Shown here: positions 50,436 to 61,178 of the stretch, one piece after another
How positions within the stretch are numbered: the stretch's first letter is position 1
How the letters are laid out: each line of letters starts with the position of its first letter
Assembly: GCA_963700475.1 (NCBI GenBank)
Contig: CAVOXR010000008.1
Coordinates: 186,001-250,000, forward strand
Reading direction: 5' to 3'
From: Prado023 sp963700475
GTDB taxonomy: Bacteria > Actinomycetota > Actinomycetes > S36-B12 > CAIYMF01
Length of the DNA: 64,000 bases
Translations under genes and position numbers: made by a program
The notes under the pieces: model-generated
What the model was told of the DNA's origin: nothing
Database searches by the model: none
Seen by the model: the letters and a program-made list of their open reading frames with translations, nothing else

Positions 50436-53400
50436 ATGACCGACCTGCGCCGGCACGTCCCCCCGATCGCGCTCGCGTGGGACGACGAGACGCCCGGGGA
50501 GCTGTGGCGTGTCGTCGACGGGACGCTGGTGTTCGCCGACGTCTCGGGCTTCACGGCGCTCACCGAGAAGCTGTCCCGGCGGGGCCGGATCGGTGCCGAG
50601 GAGATCGTCGAGACCCTCAACCGGGTGTTCGGCCCGATGCTGCGGATCGCCGGCACCCGCGGCGGCGAGCTGCTGAAGTTCGGCGGCGACGCGTTGCTGT
50701 TCCTGTTCACGGGCCCGGACCACACCGAGCAGGCGTGCGACGCGGCGGTCGAGATGCGCACGGCGCTGCGTCAGGCTGCGGCCGTGCCCACCTCGGTCGG
50801 GCGGCTCTCGCTGAAGATGTCGGTCGGGCTGCACTCCGGGGACATCCACCTGTTCCTCGTCGGCGCCCCGACGCGCGAGCTGCTCATCCTCGGGCCCGGG
50901 CGCGACGTCCACCGCCCTGGCGGAGAAGGCCGCGGAGGCCGGCGAGATCGTGGTCAGCGCGGCCACTGCCGCGCGGCTGGCCCCCGACGCCGTGCGGCCG
51001 CGTGAGGACGGCGAGCTGATGCTTCGCCGACGTTCCGCGCACTCGGCGCCCGGCGAGGACTTCGTGCTTCCGGACGTCGACCGCGAGCGGATCCGGGGCT
51101 GTTCCCGATCGAGCTGGGGGAGTACCTCGACGCCGGGCATCCCCGACCCGGAGCACCGGATCGCCAGCATCGCGTTCATCAAGTTCTCCGGCACCGACGC
51201 CCTGCTCGCCGGGCCGGGCCCCGATGTCCTGGCCGAGGCGCTGCACCGGACCGTCAGCCTGGTCGAGGAGGCGCTGGCCCCGGAGTCGATCAGCCTGCTC
51301 GCCACCGACCTCGACAGCGACGGCGGCAAGTTCTTCCTCGGCTCCGGGCATCCCGACCTCGTTCGAGGACAACGAGGGCCGGATGCTGCGCGCCCTGCGC
51401 CGGATCGCGGACTCCGACTCGCCGCTGCCCCTGCAGCTGGGCGTCAACCGCGGGCACGTGTTCGCCGCCGAGGTCGGGATCCCCGAGCGCGGCGCCTACA
51501 CCGGCATGGGCGACACCACGAACACGGCGGCCCGGATCATGTCCAAGGCGTCCGCGGGCGTGCTGTTCGCCCACCCAGCGGTGCTGGAGCACTCGCGCAC
51601 GCGCTTCGCCGTCAAGCCGGCCGGCCCGTTCCCGATGAAGGGCAAGGCCGTCCCGCTGCTGGTCTTCGAGGTCGGCGAGGAGCTCGGCACGGTCGAGGAG
51701 GCGACTTCTGAGTCCCGGCTGCCGTTCCTGGGCCGCGACCAGGAGTTGGAGACCGTGCGCGGTGCCCTGGATGAGGCCCTCGGCGGCACCGGCGGCGTCA
51801 TCACCATCACCGGAGCCACCGGCATGGGCAAGTCCCGTCTGGCCTTCGAGGCGGTCAAGGAGACCTCAGAGGTGCAGGTCGTGGTGGTCCGGGCCGAGCC
51901 CTACGGTGCCGCAAGCGCGTACCGCGTCTTCCGCGACCCCGTCCGCCGGCTGCTCGGGCTCGAACGGGACACCCCGGAGGCCATGGGCCAAGCGCTGCTC
52001 GCCACCCTCGCCCAGGTCGCTCCGGACCTCCTTCCGATGGCCCCGCTCCTGGCCGATGTGGTCCAGGTGGACGTGCCCAGCACGCCCGAGGTCGACCAGC
52101 TCGACCCGCAGTACCGCCCCGATCGGTTGGCCGATGCCGTCGTGCGGTTGGTCGACGAGACGATGCCCGGGCCGCTGGTTCTCGTCGCCGAGGAGGCCCA
52201 CTGGGCGGACGGCGCGTCCGCGCGGCTCCTCGAACGCCTTGGTGCTGCCAGCGCGAGCCGGCCGTGGGCCGTGGTCGCAGTCCGTCGCGGCCAGGAGGGC
52301 GGGTTCGCCCCCACTTCAGGGACGCACGTCACGCTGGATCCGCTGCCGCCGGAGGTCATGGAGCGCCTGGTCATCGCCGCGACTGAGGCCACGCCGCTAC
52401 GCCCGCATGAGATCGCCGCGGTGGTCGACCGCGCCCAGGGCAACCCACTGTTCGTCGAGGAGGTCACCCGCGTCGCCCTGAACACCGGGTCGCTGGACAC
52501 GCTCCCCGAGTCGGTCCAGGCGGCCATGAGCGCCCAGATCGACCTGCTGCACCCCGATGCCCGCCGGGTCCTGCGCTACTGCGCGGTCCTCGGTCGCAGC
52601 TTCCGCGTCGAGGTGCTGCGCCGGACCCTGGCCACGGACGGGCTGGTCGCCGACGCTGCGACGCTGAGCAGCCTCAGCTCGTTCCTCCAGCCGGACGGAC
52701 CGGACCGGTGGCGGTTCCGCAACAGCCTGGTCCGGGACGCCGCGTACGAGGGACTGGCCTACAAGATCCGCAGCCGCCTGCACCGCGCCGCCGGCGAGAC
52801 GCTCGAGGCGATGAGCACCGACCTCGACGCCGACTCCCCGACGCTGGCCCTGCACTTCTGGCGGGCCGGCGACGCCGAGCGCACGTGGAGGTACGCGCAG
52901 AGGGCCGGCGAGCTGGCCCGGCACGCCTACGCCAACGTCGACGCGGCCGAGCTCTACGAGCGGGCGCTCGAGGTGAGCCGGCGCGTGCCGGGCGTCGACC
53001 GACGCCGACCGCGCCGAGCTGTGGGCAGTCCTCGGCGAGCTGCGCGAGCTGGCCGGGGTGCTCGACGGCTCGGTCGAGGCCTACCGCCGGGCGGCCGCGC
53101 TCACGGAGGACCCGGTCGACCGAGCCGAGATCACTGGCACGCCGGGCGCGGGTGCACGAGCGCGCCGGGGCCTACCGGACCGCGCTGCGCGACGATCACC
53201 CGGGCGCGGAAGCTGCTCGACGTGGCGCCAGGGCCCGCACGCCGACGCGTCCAGCGTCCGGCTGGACAACCTCACGGCCGTGATCCGGCTGGGGCAGGAG
53301 CGCGGCGCGCGAGGCGCGCCGTGGGCGCTGCGGGCGGCGCGAGGGGCGCCGCGTCGCGCGGGACCCCGAGACCCTGGCCGCTGGCTCTGACGCTCATCGA

Positions 53401-54255
53401 CTTCGCCGACGTCCAGCTGGGAACGGCCGACGTCGGGCGCGAACACCCGCGAGGCCCTCGAATCTGTTGACAGCATCGGGCGACCTCGGCGGGAGTCGGT
53501 GGCGCGGGCCAACCTCGGCAGCCTACGCCTTCTACGCGGGCCGGTGGGAGGAGGCCGTCGACTGGTACGCCTCGAGCCGCCGGGTCGACGTCGAGGACGG
53601 GCAACGCCTTCGGGGCCGCGGAGACCGACCTCAGCCTCGGCGAGATCCTGATCCATCAGGGGCGCCTCGACGAGGCCGAGGAGCTCCTCGACGACGCCGT
53701 CCGGGTCCTGCGGGCATCGGGAATCGAGTTCTCGTGCGGTCTACGGCGAGATGCTGCAGGCACGGCTCCTGCTTGCCCGGGGGGACGTGGACGGCGGCAG
53801 AGGACTGCAGGCTGCCGGGTCGCCGGCACTTCCTACGGACTGGGCAGCCCGATGACGCGCCTTCGAGGCCAGCCTGGTCCGGGCCGAGGCGGAGATCGCC
53901 GCATGGACGGGCCGCAGGATGCCCTCGCTGATCGTGACGAGGCCGAGAGTGCGACCCGGGGAGAGGGCGCCTCCCTGCAGGCCCGCGTGAGCCTCGTGCG
54001 CGGCTCGCGCGCAGCTCGACCTCGGGCTCCTCGAGGAGGCTGGAGCGTCGATTGCCGGCGGGCTCGAGGCAGCGAGGAGCAGGAGCTGCCCTACGAGGAG
54101 GCCCTGCTGCTGCAGCTGCGCGAGCGAGCTTGCGGCCATGCAGCGACGGGCGCTCGGACGACAGCGATGCAGCGTGGGCCGCCGAAGCACTGCGATCGCA
54201 CGCGGAACGAGACTCTTCAACTCCTCGGGGTCCGGCACTCGCCGGATCCACCTCC
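50436..54255 (+). CDS. Class III adenylyl/guanylyl cyclase with NTPase and TPR regions, many frameshifts
   Basis: Large soluble protein spread over several frames, about 1270 residues if repaired. The first cyclase domain has the metal Asps in FADVSGFTALTEKL and LLKFGGDALLFLF. The second has lost the first Asp (AFIKFSGTDALL) but keeps the Asn-Arg site in GMGDTTNTAARIMSKA. A STAND/AAA-type NTPase follows (Walker A ITGATGMGKSRLAF, hydrophobic LVLVAEEAHWAD), then TPR-like helices (VHERAGAYRTALR, AGRWEEAVDWYASSR, HQGRLDEAEELLDDAVRVLR). This order equals that of animal soluble adenylyl cyclase. Breaks lie near 50901, 51096, 51143, 51350 and 53000, with ten or more in 53.1-54.2 kb. The end is approximate. 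Confidence 0.8.
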
Positions 54256-55706
54256 TCACGTGAGCCTCAGATCACTTCCGCCAACGACGTCGCCGAGGAG
54301 GTAGACCTGCTCGGGGACTTGGACCCTGTCTGCCGTGTCGTCGACGACCCGAGACCTGACTGCGATCCGACGCAGGCGTACTGCTTCCGGCTGCGTCGTG
54401 TCGGTCAGTCCGACCATGGCCGTCGCGAGTCCCGATGAGCTTGGCAGGGTGACGCCGTCGAAGTTGCTCGGTACCAGTGAAGATCGGGTCGGGGCACCAG
54501 CCGATCGCCAACGAGTCCCGGCCGGTGATCCGCGGCCGGCTCTCGAAGTCGACGGTCGGTCGCGGGAGGCACGCCAGGTTGAGTGCCGTGCTCGTGCACG
54601 TCGTTGGCCATGGCAGGTCCACGATGAACTCGCCACGAACTGCTGTCGGTCGCTGGTCCAGAGGCTTGAGGAAGCGGAGCTCCGCCTCGCCGCGTTGCTG
54701 CGAGTGTGTAGGGCAGCAGCTCGCAGTAGTGCGTTGTCGAGGATCCGCGTCCCGTCAGCCGGCTGGACTGGACGTCGCGTTACCCAGTCGGTTGAACCTC
54801 ACGGACGAGGTCGTCGCTCGTCCACGGTGCTCGCGTGTCACCGTTGACTCCGTTGCACGCCAGCATCCCATCCACGCCGCTGCACGAGCTGAAGTTCGAG
54901 ACGGCGCGGTGGGCGCGCCGTCGGCACCACCCTCGAGCGAGAAGGATCCGGCGACTGCTTCTAGCTCCAGACTGGTCGAAGACGAGCCCCGGTGCCGGAT
55001 CGACCAGTCGGCAGTTGTCCGAAGCGCCGGAGTCGGGCCCGGAGTCCGCTTCCGCGCTGCATTGCGAAAGGATCACCGAGTCTCGTCGCCTCAGCGGAGC
55101 CTTGCCACAGCGAGGCGCCGCTCTGGAGCTCGAAGTATCCAGACGGCATCACCGTTTCGGTTCTTGGCCGTTGCCAGGATCCTGGCGCTCTGCTTCGAGT
55201 TCGACGTCCAAGCTCGGCCGACTCGATCAGCGCAGGCCCAACGCGACCCCCTGAGGTCACTGGCGAGAGTCAAGATCAGTTTCTCCGCCGGGTAGCCCGA
55301 CCTGGCTGCAGGAGGTGCCGCGACTTCTTCTCCGCCACGCCGATGGACCCGACTTGCCAAGGAGGCCGTTGACGGCTCGCATCGGCCGATCTGAGCGCTG
55401 AATCCTAGAAGGGCTCCCGTCGGTGGTCAAGGCGCAAGTCCTTGAGTCGGGAGTGAGTGTCTGGATGCACCAACGACCGTGGGTGACGTCGCCACCGGCG
55501 TACCGCGTGACGGAGTCTTGTGATCCCCGTGGCCAGGGTCGAGTCTACCGAGCTGTCGTAGCCGTGGTTGGCGGCCGAGGCAGGTGCGATCGTCGTGGTT
55601 GCGGCGTCGAGAACGTACCCGCCGTCAACGCCACCGGGACCGCCCCCAGCGACAGCGCGATGGCCGCCGTCAGTGCCGTGACGCCGGACTTCCTGATGCT
55701 TCTCAT
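54256..55706 (-). pseudogene. Broken gene for a secreted protein, unknown function
   Basis: On the minus strand a clear signal peptide begins at ATG 55706 (MRSIRKSGVTALTAAIALSL, then GAVPVALTAG). Coding-like sequence continues but switches frame several times: ATTTIAPASAANHGYDSSVD, YAGGDVTHGRWCIQTL, VDPAPGLVFDQSG, NFSSCSGVDGMLACNGVNGD, then LATAMVGLTDTTQPEAVRLR to a stop at 54256. Cysteine pairs suggest an extracytoplasmic fold. I do not recognise the family. Either the gene is decayed or this stretch was assembled with indels, as in the convergent cyclase gene. Conserved length would be about 480 residues. Confidence 0.45.
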
Positions 55707-55833
55707 GTATGACTCCGCTGGGTGGTCGGGAACGCGGCTGGCGTCGGCTCTTCGGGGGACAAGAATGTGGAAAGGCTACCTTGAGTTAGGGGTGCATTAC
55801 TACTCCCAGTAGGGGACTTTCGTAACGGACAGA

Positions 55834-57669
55834 TCAAGACTCCTCCAACGTGGCTACCTCCGACGTCGACGCCCGCAAACGCTGCGACAGGCTCCGAGCG
55901 ATCGCCAGGGTCAGTTGGGCGCAGGCGTCGGGTGCCTCGACCCGCAGATCCTCGAACCCCTCGGGTGAGAGCACGAAGCAGATCGTCGACTCCAGCGCGG
56001 CGATCCGGGTGGAGCGCGGGCGGCCGTCGACCAGCGCCAGCTCCCCGAACGACGATCCCGCCGCCATGCTGTTCAGCCTCCGCCGCCCGCGCTGGCCGCG
56101 CACCCGAACGTCGGCGCTGACCTGCCCGGCGCCGATGAAGTACAGGCCATCCGGGTCGTCGCCCTCGTTGAAGACCACCGTGCCCGAGGTGAACACGCGC
56201 GTCGTGGTCCGCGCCTCGATCTCGGCCACCACCTCGGCGGGCAGGCCGCTGAGCAGGTCCTGGTCGGCGAGCGCGACCAGCCCCTCGTCGAGGGACTCCT
56301 CGATGCCGTGGCTGCGCAGCAGCTGCGTCTCGCACCACTCGAGCGCGCTGTCGCTGTCGGCGAACCGGGGCATGTCCTCGCCCAGCGCCCCAGCGACCTC
56401 CCGCGGCCCGCGCCCGCGCGGCTCCACCAGCCCGACGACCACCTCGGCCGACTGCAGCTGCTCGACCAGCCCGCCCAGCAGGGTCCGGGCAGCGACGTCG
56501 ATCCGCGTGACCCGGCCCATGTCCAGCACCCGCCACCGGGCGGGCTCCGGGTCCGACAGCACCGTCCGGACCAGCGACTCGACGCCCGGCGAACCCCTGG
56601 TCGCCGACGAGCTCGTGGACCACGATCGTCCGGCCCTCGGCCTCCAGCAGCGCCCGATCCGCGGCCGGCCGGGTGCGCTTGGACCGGACCAGATCCCCCC
56701 GGTAGGTGCGGCGGATGTTGGGCCGGGACCGCTCGGTCGGCAGCAGCAGGTGCAGCCCGAGCCGCGACGACAGCTGCTCGCACGCCGCCACTCCCCGGAC
56801 GCTGTTGCCCCGCGGATCCAGCCGCGGGCTGTGCGCCGCGAGCCCCATCTGGCCCGGGCAGGACCGCCGAGATGGCCCCGCTCACCCCGCTCTTGGCCGG
56901 CATCCCGACCCGGTAGAGCCACTCGCCGGCGTAGTCGTACATCCCGCAGGTGCTCATCACGGTCAGCACCGGGCGCGACCACGTGCCGCGGGATCACCTG
57001 CTCCCCGGTCGTCGGGTTCACCCCGGCGTTGGCCAGCGTGGCCGCCATGACAGCCAGGTCCCGCGCGGTCACCACGATCGAGCACTGGCGGAAGTACATC
57101 TCCACCTGGTCGTCGACGTCGTGGTCGAGCAGCCCGGCGGAGCGCATCAGGTACGCGATGGCGCGGTTGCGGTCGCCGGTGTCGCGCTCCGAGGCGTAGA
57201 CGTCCTCGTCGACGTCCAGCGCGCGGCCCGCGAACGCGGACAGCCCGTCGAGGATCCGGTCGAACTGCTCCGCTCGGGTCCGCCCGGCCACGAGCGTCGC
57301 GGTGACGATCGCCCCGGCGTTCACCATCGGGTTGAACGCCCGGCCGCTCACGTCGTCGAGGCTGATCGTGTTGAACGGGTCGCCGGTGGGCTCGGCCCCG
57401 ATCTTGGACAGCACCGTTTCGGCGCCGCTGTCGGCCAGCGCCAGGGCGTAGACGAACGGCTTGGAGACCGACTGGATCGTGAAGGGCACGAGGTCGCCGG
57501 CGGTGTAGACCGCGCCATCGAGGGTCGCCAGGCTCAGCCCGCACGTGGAGGGGTCCGCCTTGGCCAGCTCGGGGATGTAGTCGGCGACCTGCCCGGAGTC
57601 GATGGTGCGGACGGACTGCCACACCTCGTGCAGCAACCCGTCGACCGGACCGTGGTCGCTCTCGAGCAT
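55834..57669 (-). CDS. glsA: Glutaminase A fused to STAS and cyclic-nucleotide-binding domains, frameshifted here
   Basis: About 611 residues when joined. Glutaminase (1-310) hydrolyses glutamine to glutamate and ammonia; motifs are IQSVSKPFVYALAL (catalytic Ser/Lys), NPMVNAGAI, VGMPAKSGVSGAI and LDPRGNSVRGVA. A STAS domain follows (WRVLDMGRVTRIDVAARTLL), then a cNMP-binding domain (TVVFNEGDDPDGLYFIGAGQ, SSFGELALVDGRPRSTRI). The STAS and cNMP parts suggest that activity or partner binding answers to a signal. Three one-base insertions near 56971, 56851 and 56584 break the frame and together restore it. GGAGGGAGGG precedes ATG 57669. Confidence 0.87.
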   Translation of the reverse strand: MLESDHGPVDGLLHEVWQSVRTIDSGQVADYIPELAKADPSTCGLSLATLDGAVYTAGDLVPFTIQSVSKPFVYALALADSGAETVLSKIGAEPTGDPFNTISLDDVSGRAFNPMVNAGAIVTATLVAGRTRAEQFDRILDGLSAFAGRALDVDEDVYASERDTGDRNRAIAYLMRSAGLLDHDVDDQVEMYFRQCSIVVTARDLAVMAATLANAGVNPTTGEQVIPRHVVAPGADRDEHLRDVRLRRRVALPGRDAGQERGERGHLGGPARARWGSRRTARGWIRGATASGEWRRASSCRRGSGCTCCCRPSGPGPTSAAPTGGIWSGPSAPGRPRIGRCWRPRAGRSWSTSSSATRGSPGVESLVRTVLSDPEPARWRVLDMGRVTRIDVAARTLLGGLVEQLQSAEVVVGLVEPRGRGPREVAGALGEDMPRFADSDSALEWCETQLLRSHGIEESLDEGLVALADQDLLSGLPAEVVAEIEARTTTRVFTSGTVVFNEGDDPDGLYFIGAGQVSADVRVRGQRGRRRLNSMAAGSSFGELALVDGRPRSTRIAALESTICFVLSPEGFEDLRVEAPDACAQLTLAIARSLSQRLRASTSEVATLEES

Positions 57670-57823
57670 CGGGCAGAGCCCTCCCTCCTATTGGGGGCAC
57701 ACCATGGCAAACCCGTGTTTCGGGGATGTTGCAGCCACGTACCGATCGAAGGATCGACCACCCCGTGGGCAAGGGGCCGTCCACGGGCGACATAGGGTGG
57801 CGCGACCGCAGGAAGGGGCCCAG

Positions 57824-59465
57824 ATGGCGAAGTCAGGTGTCGCTGCACTGTTCACCCTGCCCGCTGACCCGCGGCTGCGCCGGGTCCTTGTGGCCTACGG
57901 GCTGAGCCGCTTCACCGAGTTCGCCGGATGGCTGGCAATCCTCCTGGTCGCCTACGGACAAGGGGGCGCCACCCTCGTCGGGATCTCCGCCTTCGCCATG
58001 CAGCTGCCGGCCATCGTGCTGGTCCCGCTCCTGGCCGGGTACCTCGACCGCCTTCCCCGGGGGCGTGCCCTGACGGTGACGCATGCTGCAGTCGCGGTCT
58101 GCGCCGGCATCACCGCGGTCGTCCTGTTCCTGGATGCCCCGTTGTGGGTCGTGCTCATCGGGGGGACAGCCACGACGATCGCGGTCTTCTCCGTCCGGCC
58201 CTCGCACTTCTCGACCCTGCCCCTGCTCGCGCGCGGCCCCGGTGACCTCGTGTCGGCCAACGGGTGGTCGTCGTTCATGGACGGCGCGGCGATCTTCGTC
58301 GGCTTCGTGGTGGCGGGGATCATGACCCACGACTTCGGTGCCTGGACCGTCCTGGCCGTCAGCGCCCTGCTGGGGGTCGTCGCCACGCTCCTGACCGCCG
58401 GGCTGCACACCCCCTTCGTCGGGACGGGGCACGCCGATGCCCCCGGCGAGCTGCGTGCCGCCCTCGAGGGCGTGGTCACCCTGCGCCGCAGCCCCGGCGC
58501 GCTGGCGCTCCTGCTGCTCATGGCCTGCGTGGCGATCCTCCAGGGGTCCAACGAGCCCCTGACGGTCACGTTCAACGACGAGGTGCTCGGCCTGTCGGAG
58601 TCGACTGCCGGGCTCCTCGCGGGTTCCTACGGGGTGGGGGTCGCGATCGGCGGCATCACACTCGCCGGACTAGCCCGACGGAGCACGCTGGCCCCGGTCG
58701 TGCTCTCCGGCGCGCTCCTGCTCGGGGTGGCCCAGTCCTCGGTCGCCCTCACGGGGTCCCTCGTCCCCGCCGTGGTCCTGCTGGTGCTCGTGGGCGTCGG
58801 CATGGCCATGATCATGGTGTCGGCCCGGACGCTGCTGCAGCGCACCACCGACGATGGCGTGCTCGCGCGCGTGCTCGCCGTCCAGGAGGGGGTGCACCTG
58901 ACGGGCCTGACGATCGGCGCGCTCGTCGGTCCTCTGGTGATCGCCCTGTTGGGGCCGAGCGCGGCATTCGTCCCGGTGGGCATGCTCATCCTGGGGATCG
59001 GGCTGCTGGCCGGCCGCTCGATCCACCAGCTCGACGCCGCGGCCGTCGACCACTCGCGCGAGGTCTCGCTGCTGGGGCGGCGTTCCCTTCCTCGCGGCCC
59101 TGCCGCCGTACGAGCTGGAGCGGCTGGCCCAGGGCGCCGAGTGGGTGGCCGTCTCGGCCGGCACTGACGTGGTCACCCAGGGCGACGACGCCGACAGCTA
59201 CTACCTGGTCGCCTCCGGCCAGTTGTCGGTCACGATCGACGGGGTCCGGCGGGCGCAGCCCCTGGTCACCGGGGACGGCTTCGGCGAGATCGCCCTGCTC
59301 AACCGGGTGGCCCGCACGGCGACGGTCACGGCCCTCGAGGACTGCGAGCTTCTCGTCGTGAGCAGCGGGGACTTCCTCGGGGCGGTCACTGCAACTCCCG
59401 ACGGGGAGGGCCTGGCCCACGAGATCTCGCGGGCGCGCCTCGAGTTCGACCGCCAGGGCGGCTGA
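57824..59465 (+). CDS. MFS transporter fused to a cyclic-nucleotide-binding domain (2), frameshifted here
   Basis: About 546 residues when joined; a close paralogue of the 46.5-kb fusion. The MFS part has AGYLDRLPRGRALTVTHAAV and SARTLLQRTTDDGVLARVLA. The cNMP domain, after one extra G near 59074-59077, reads LPPYELERLAQGAEWVAVSA, DADSYYLVASGQLSV and GDGFGEIALLNRVARTATV. GGAAGG lies upstream of ATG 57824. It is divergent from the glutaminase gene across 154 bases, which contain a TAGGGT -10-like box at 57794-57799. Confidence 0.87.
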
Positions 59466-59483
59466 CCGGCCTCGGCGGATCGA

Positions 59484-61178
59484 TCAGTACGTCGGGATGC
59501 GCTTGCTGATCATGTCGTCGGCGCGGTTGTTGACCTCGCTGTTCCCAGTGACCGCGTCGAGGAAGTCCGCGCGCTCCAGCGCCAGGACGACCGTCGGCTC
59601 GTCGGCCGTGACCGTTGCTGTCCGCGGCACATCGCGAAGCAGCGCGATCTCGCCGAACGGGTCACCCGGACCCATCTGCCGCAGCACCGCGCCCTCGAAG
59701 CTCGCGGTCATCTGCCCGGACTCGATGACGTAGAAGCGGTCGCCCTCGTCGCCCTCGCGGATCAGGACATCGCCGGCGGGCACCTCGATACGGACCAACT
59801 GCTGGGCCACTCGCTCCAGCGACTTGAGCTCCAGCGGCGCGAACAGCGGCACCTGGCGGAGCAGGACAAGTCCGTCGGGCTCGCGCAGGGTCTCGTTCAT
59901 TGCCTTGAGCCGGCCGAAAGCCGGAACCACCGATGCGGAGACCGCGATCGCAAGGATCGCCAGGGACCACTGCAGGCCCCAGAAGTGGATCATGATCGGC
60001 ATGAGGGCCGACCCCAGGGCCATACTTCCGATGAGGGCTGTGTCCAAGGCGCCGAAGACCCGGCCCATCACCTCGTCGTCGGTCTTGCGCTGGAGGATCG
60101 TCGAGGCGTTGACGTCGACCACCGGGTTCGCCATGCCCAGGATGAACACAGCGAGGAAGGCCGCCCACATCTGCGGCCAGATCGCCGCCAGCAGCAGGGG
60201 CAGCGCCCAGAAGATCACGCCGAGGCCGAAGTCGGTGCCGAGCTTGCCGGCCGACGACCGACCGACCGCCACGAGACCGCCCACGAGCGCACCGACGCCA
60301 AAGGCGCTGTCGATGTAGCCGACACCGGCGGAGCCGAAGTCGGTCATCTGCACGGCCATCTCGATGCCGAATACGGCCGATGCGCCCGCGACGATCGTCT
60401 GGGCCGAGTAGACCCCGGACACAAGTCGCAGGTCGCGGTCGCGCCAGATTGCCTTGAACCCCTCCATGGACTCCATGAAGAAGCTCTGCGACTCCGCGTC
60501 GGCCACCTCGTCGGCGTCCTCCGCGTCGCTTGCCTCTGTCGATTCCGCAGCCCTCGCGGGCTCCTCCGAAGGCACCCGGATCCGGCTGACCAACAGGGCC
60601 GACCAGAGGAACGTCAGGGCATTGAACACAACCACGACGGGAATGCCGATGGCCGAGACGAGGATGGCTGCGATCGCCGGGCCCACGAAGAAGGCCAGGC
60701 TCTCGATGGTGCTCGCCGTCCCGTTGGCGGCCGTGAGCTCGTCGGGCGTCTTCACGAGCTTGGGCATCAGGGCGGCGACGGCGGGTCGGAAGGGCGCTCC
60801 GATCAACGGGGCCAGCGTCGCGAGCACGAACACGAGCCACACGGGGCCGTCCACCCAGATCAGGCCGGCCACGGCGAAGCAGAGCACCGCCCGGATCAGG
60901 TCGGCGCTGATCATGACCATCTTCCGCGGCAGCCGATCGACGATGGTCGACGCGAACGGAGTGACGATCGTAATGAGAACCAGGCGCACGGTGTACCAGA
61001 TGCCGACGGCGCGGGCGCCCCCGATGTCGTAGGCCCAGATCAGGATCGCCGTGCCGTAGGCCCAGTCACCGATCATCGACCCGGCCAGGGCCAGGTTGAT
61101 CTTGCGCAACCCGGGGTTGCGGAACACTGTCGACAGGGACGTCCCCGTCTCACGGACGGCGTCGGCGACGCGGGACAT
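59484..61178 (-). CDS. MFS transporter fused to a cyclic-nucleotide-binding domain (3)
   Basis: 564 residues. The MFS part (1-425) belongs to a different subgroup from the other two fusions: NPGLRKINLALAGSMIGDWA at the start, STIVDRLPRKMVMISADLIR, and a long acidic loop (ESTEASDAEDADEVADAESQ) between halves. TILQRKTDDEVMGRVFGALD echoes the motif near the last helices of the others. The cNMP domain (about 440-550) has GDVLIREGDEGDRFYVIESG and GDPFGEIALLRDVPRTATV. The transport substrate is unknown. AGGAG is five bases before ATG 61178. It converges with the second fusion 18 bases away. Confidence 0.9.
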   Translation of the reverse strand: MSRVADAVRETGTSLSTVFRNPGLRKINLALAGSMIGDWAYGTAILIWAYDIGGARAVGIWYTVRLVLITIVTPFASTIVDRLPRKMVMISADLIRAVLCFAVAGLIWVDGPVWLVFVLATLAPLIGAPFRPAVAALMPKLVKTPDELTAANGTASTIESLAFFVGPAIAAILVSAIGIPVVVVFNALTFLWSALLVSRIRVPSEEPARAAESTEASDAEDADEVADAESQSFFMESMEGFKAIWRDRDLRLVSGVYSAQTIVAGASAVFGIEMAVQMTDFGSAGVGYIDSAFGVGALVGGLVAVGRSSAGKLGTDFGLGVIFWALPLLLAAIWPQMWAAFLAVFILGMANPVVDVNASTILQRKTDDEVMGRVFGALDTALIGSMALGSALMPIMIHFWGLQWSLAILAIAVSASVVPAFGRLKAMNETLREPDGLVLLRQVPLFAPLELKSLERVAQQLVRIEVPAGDVLIREGDEGDRFYVIESGQMTASFEGAVLRQMGPGDPFGEIALLRDVPRTATVTADEPTVVLALERADFLDAVTGNSEVNNRADDMISKRIPTY

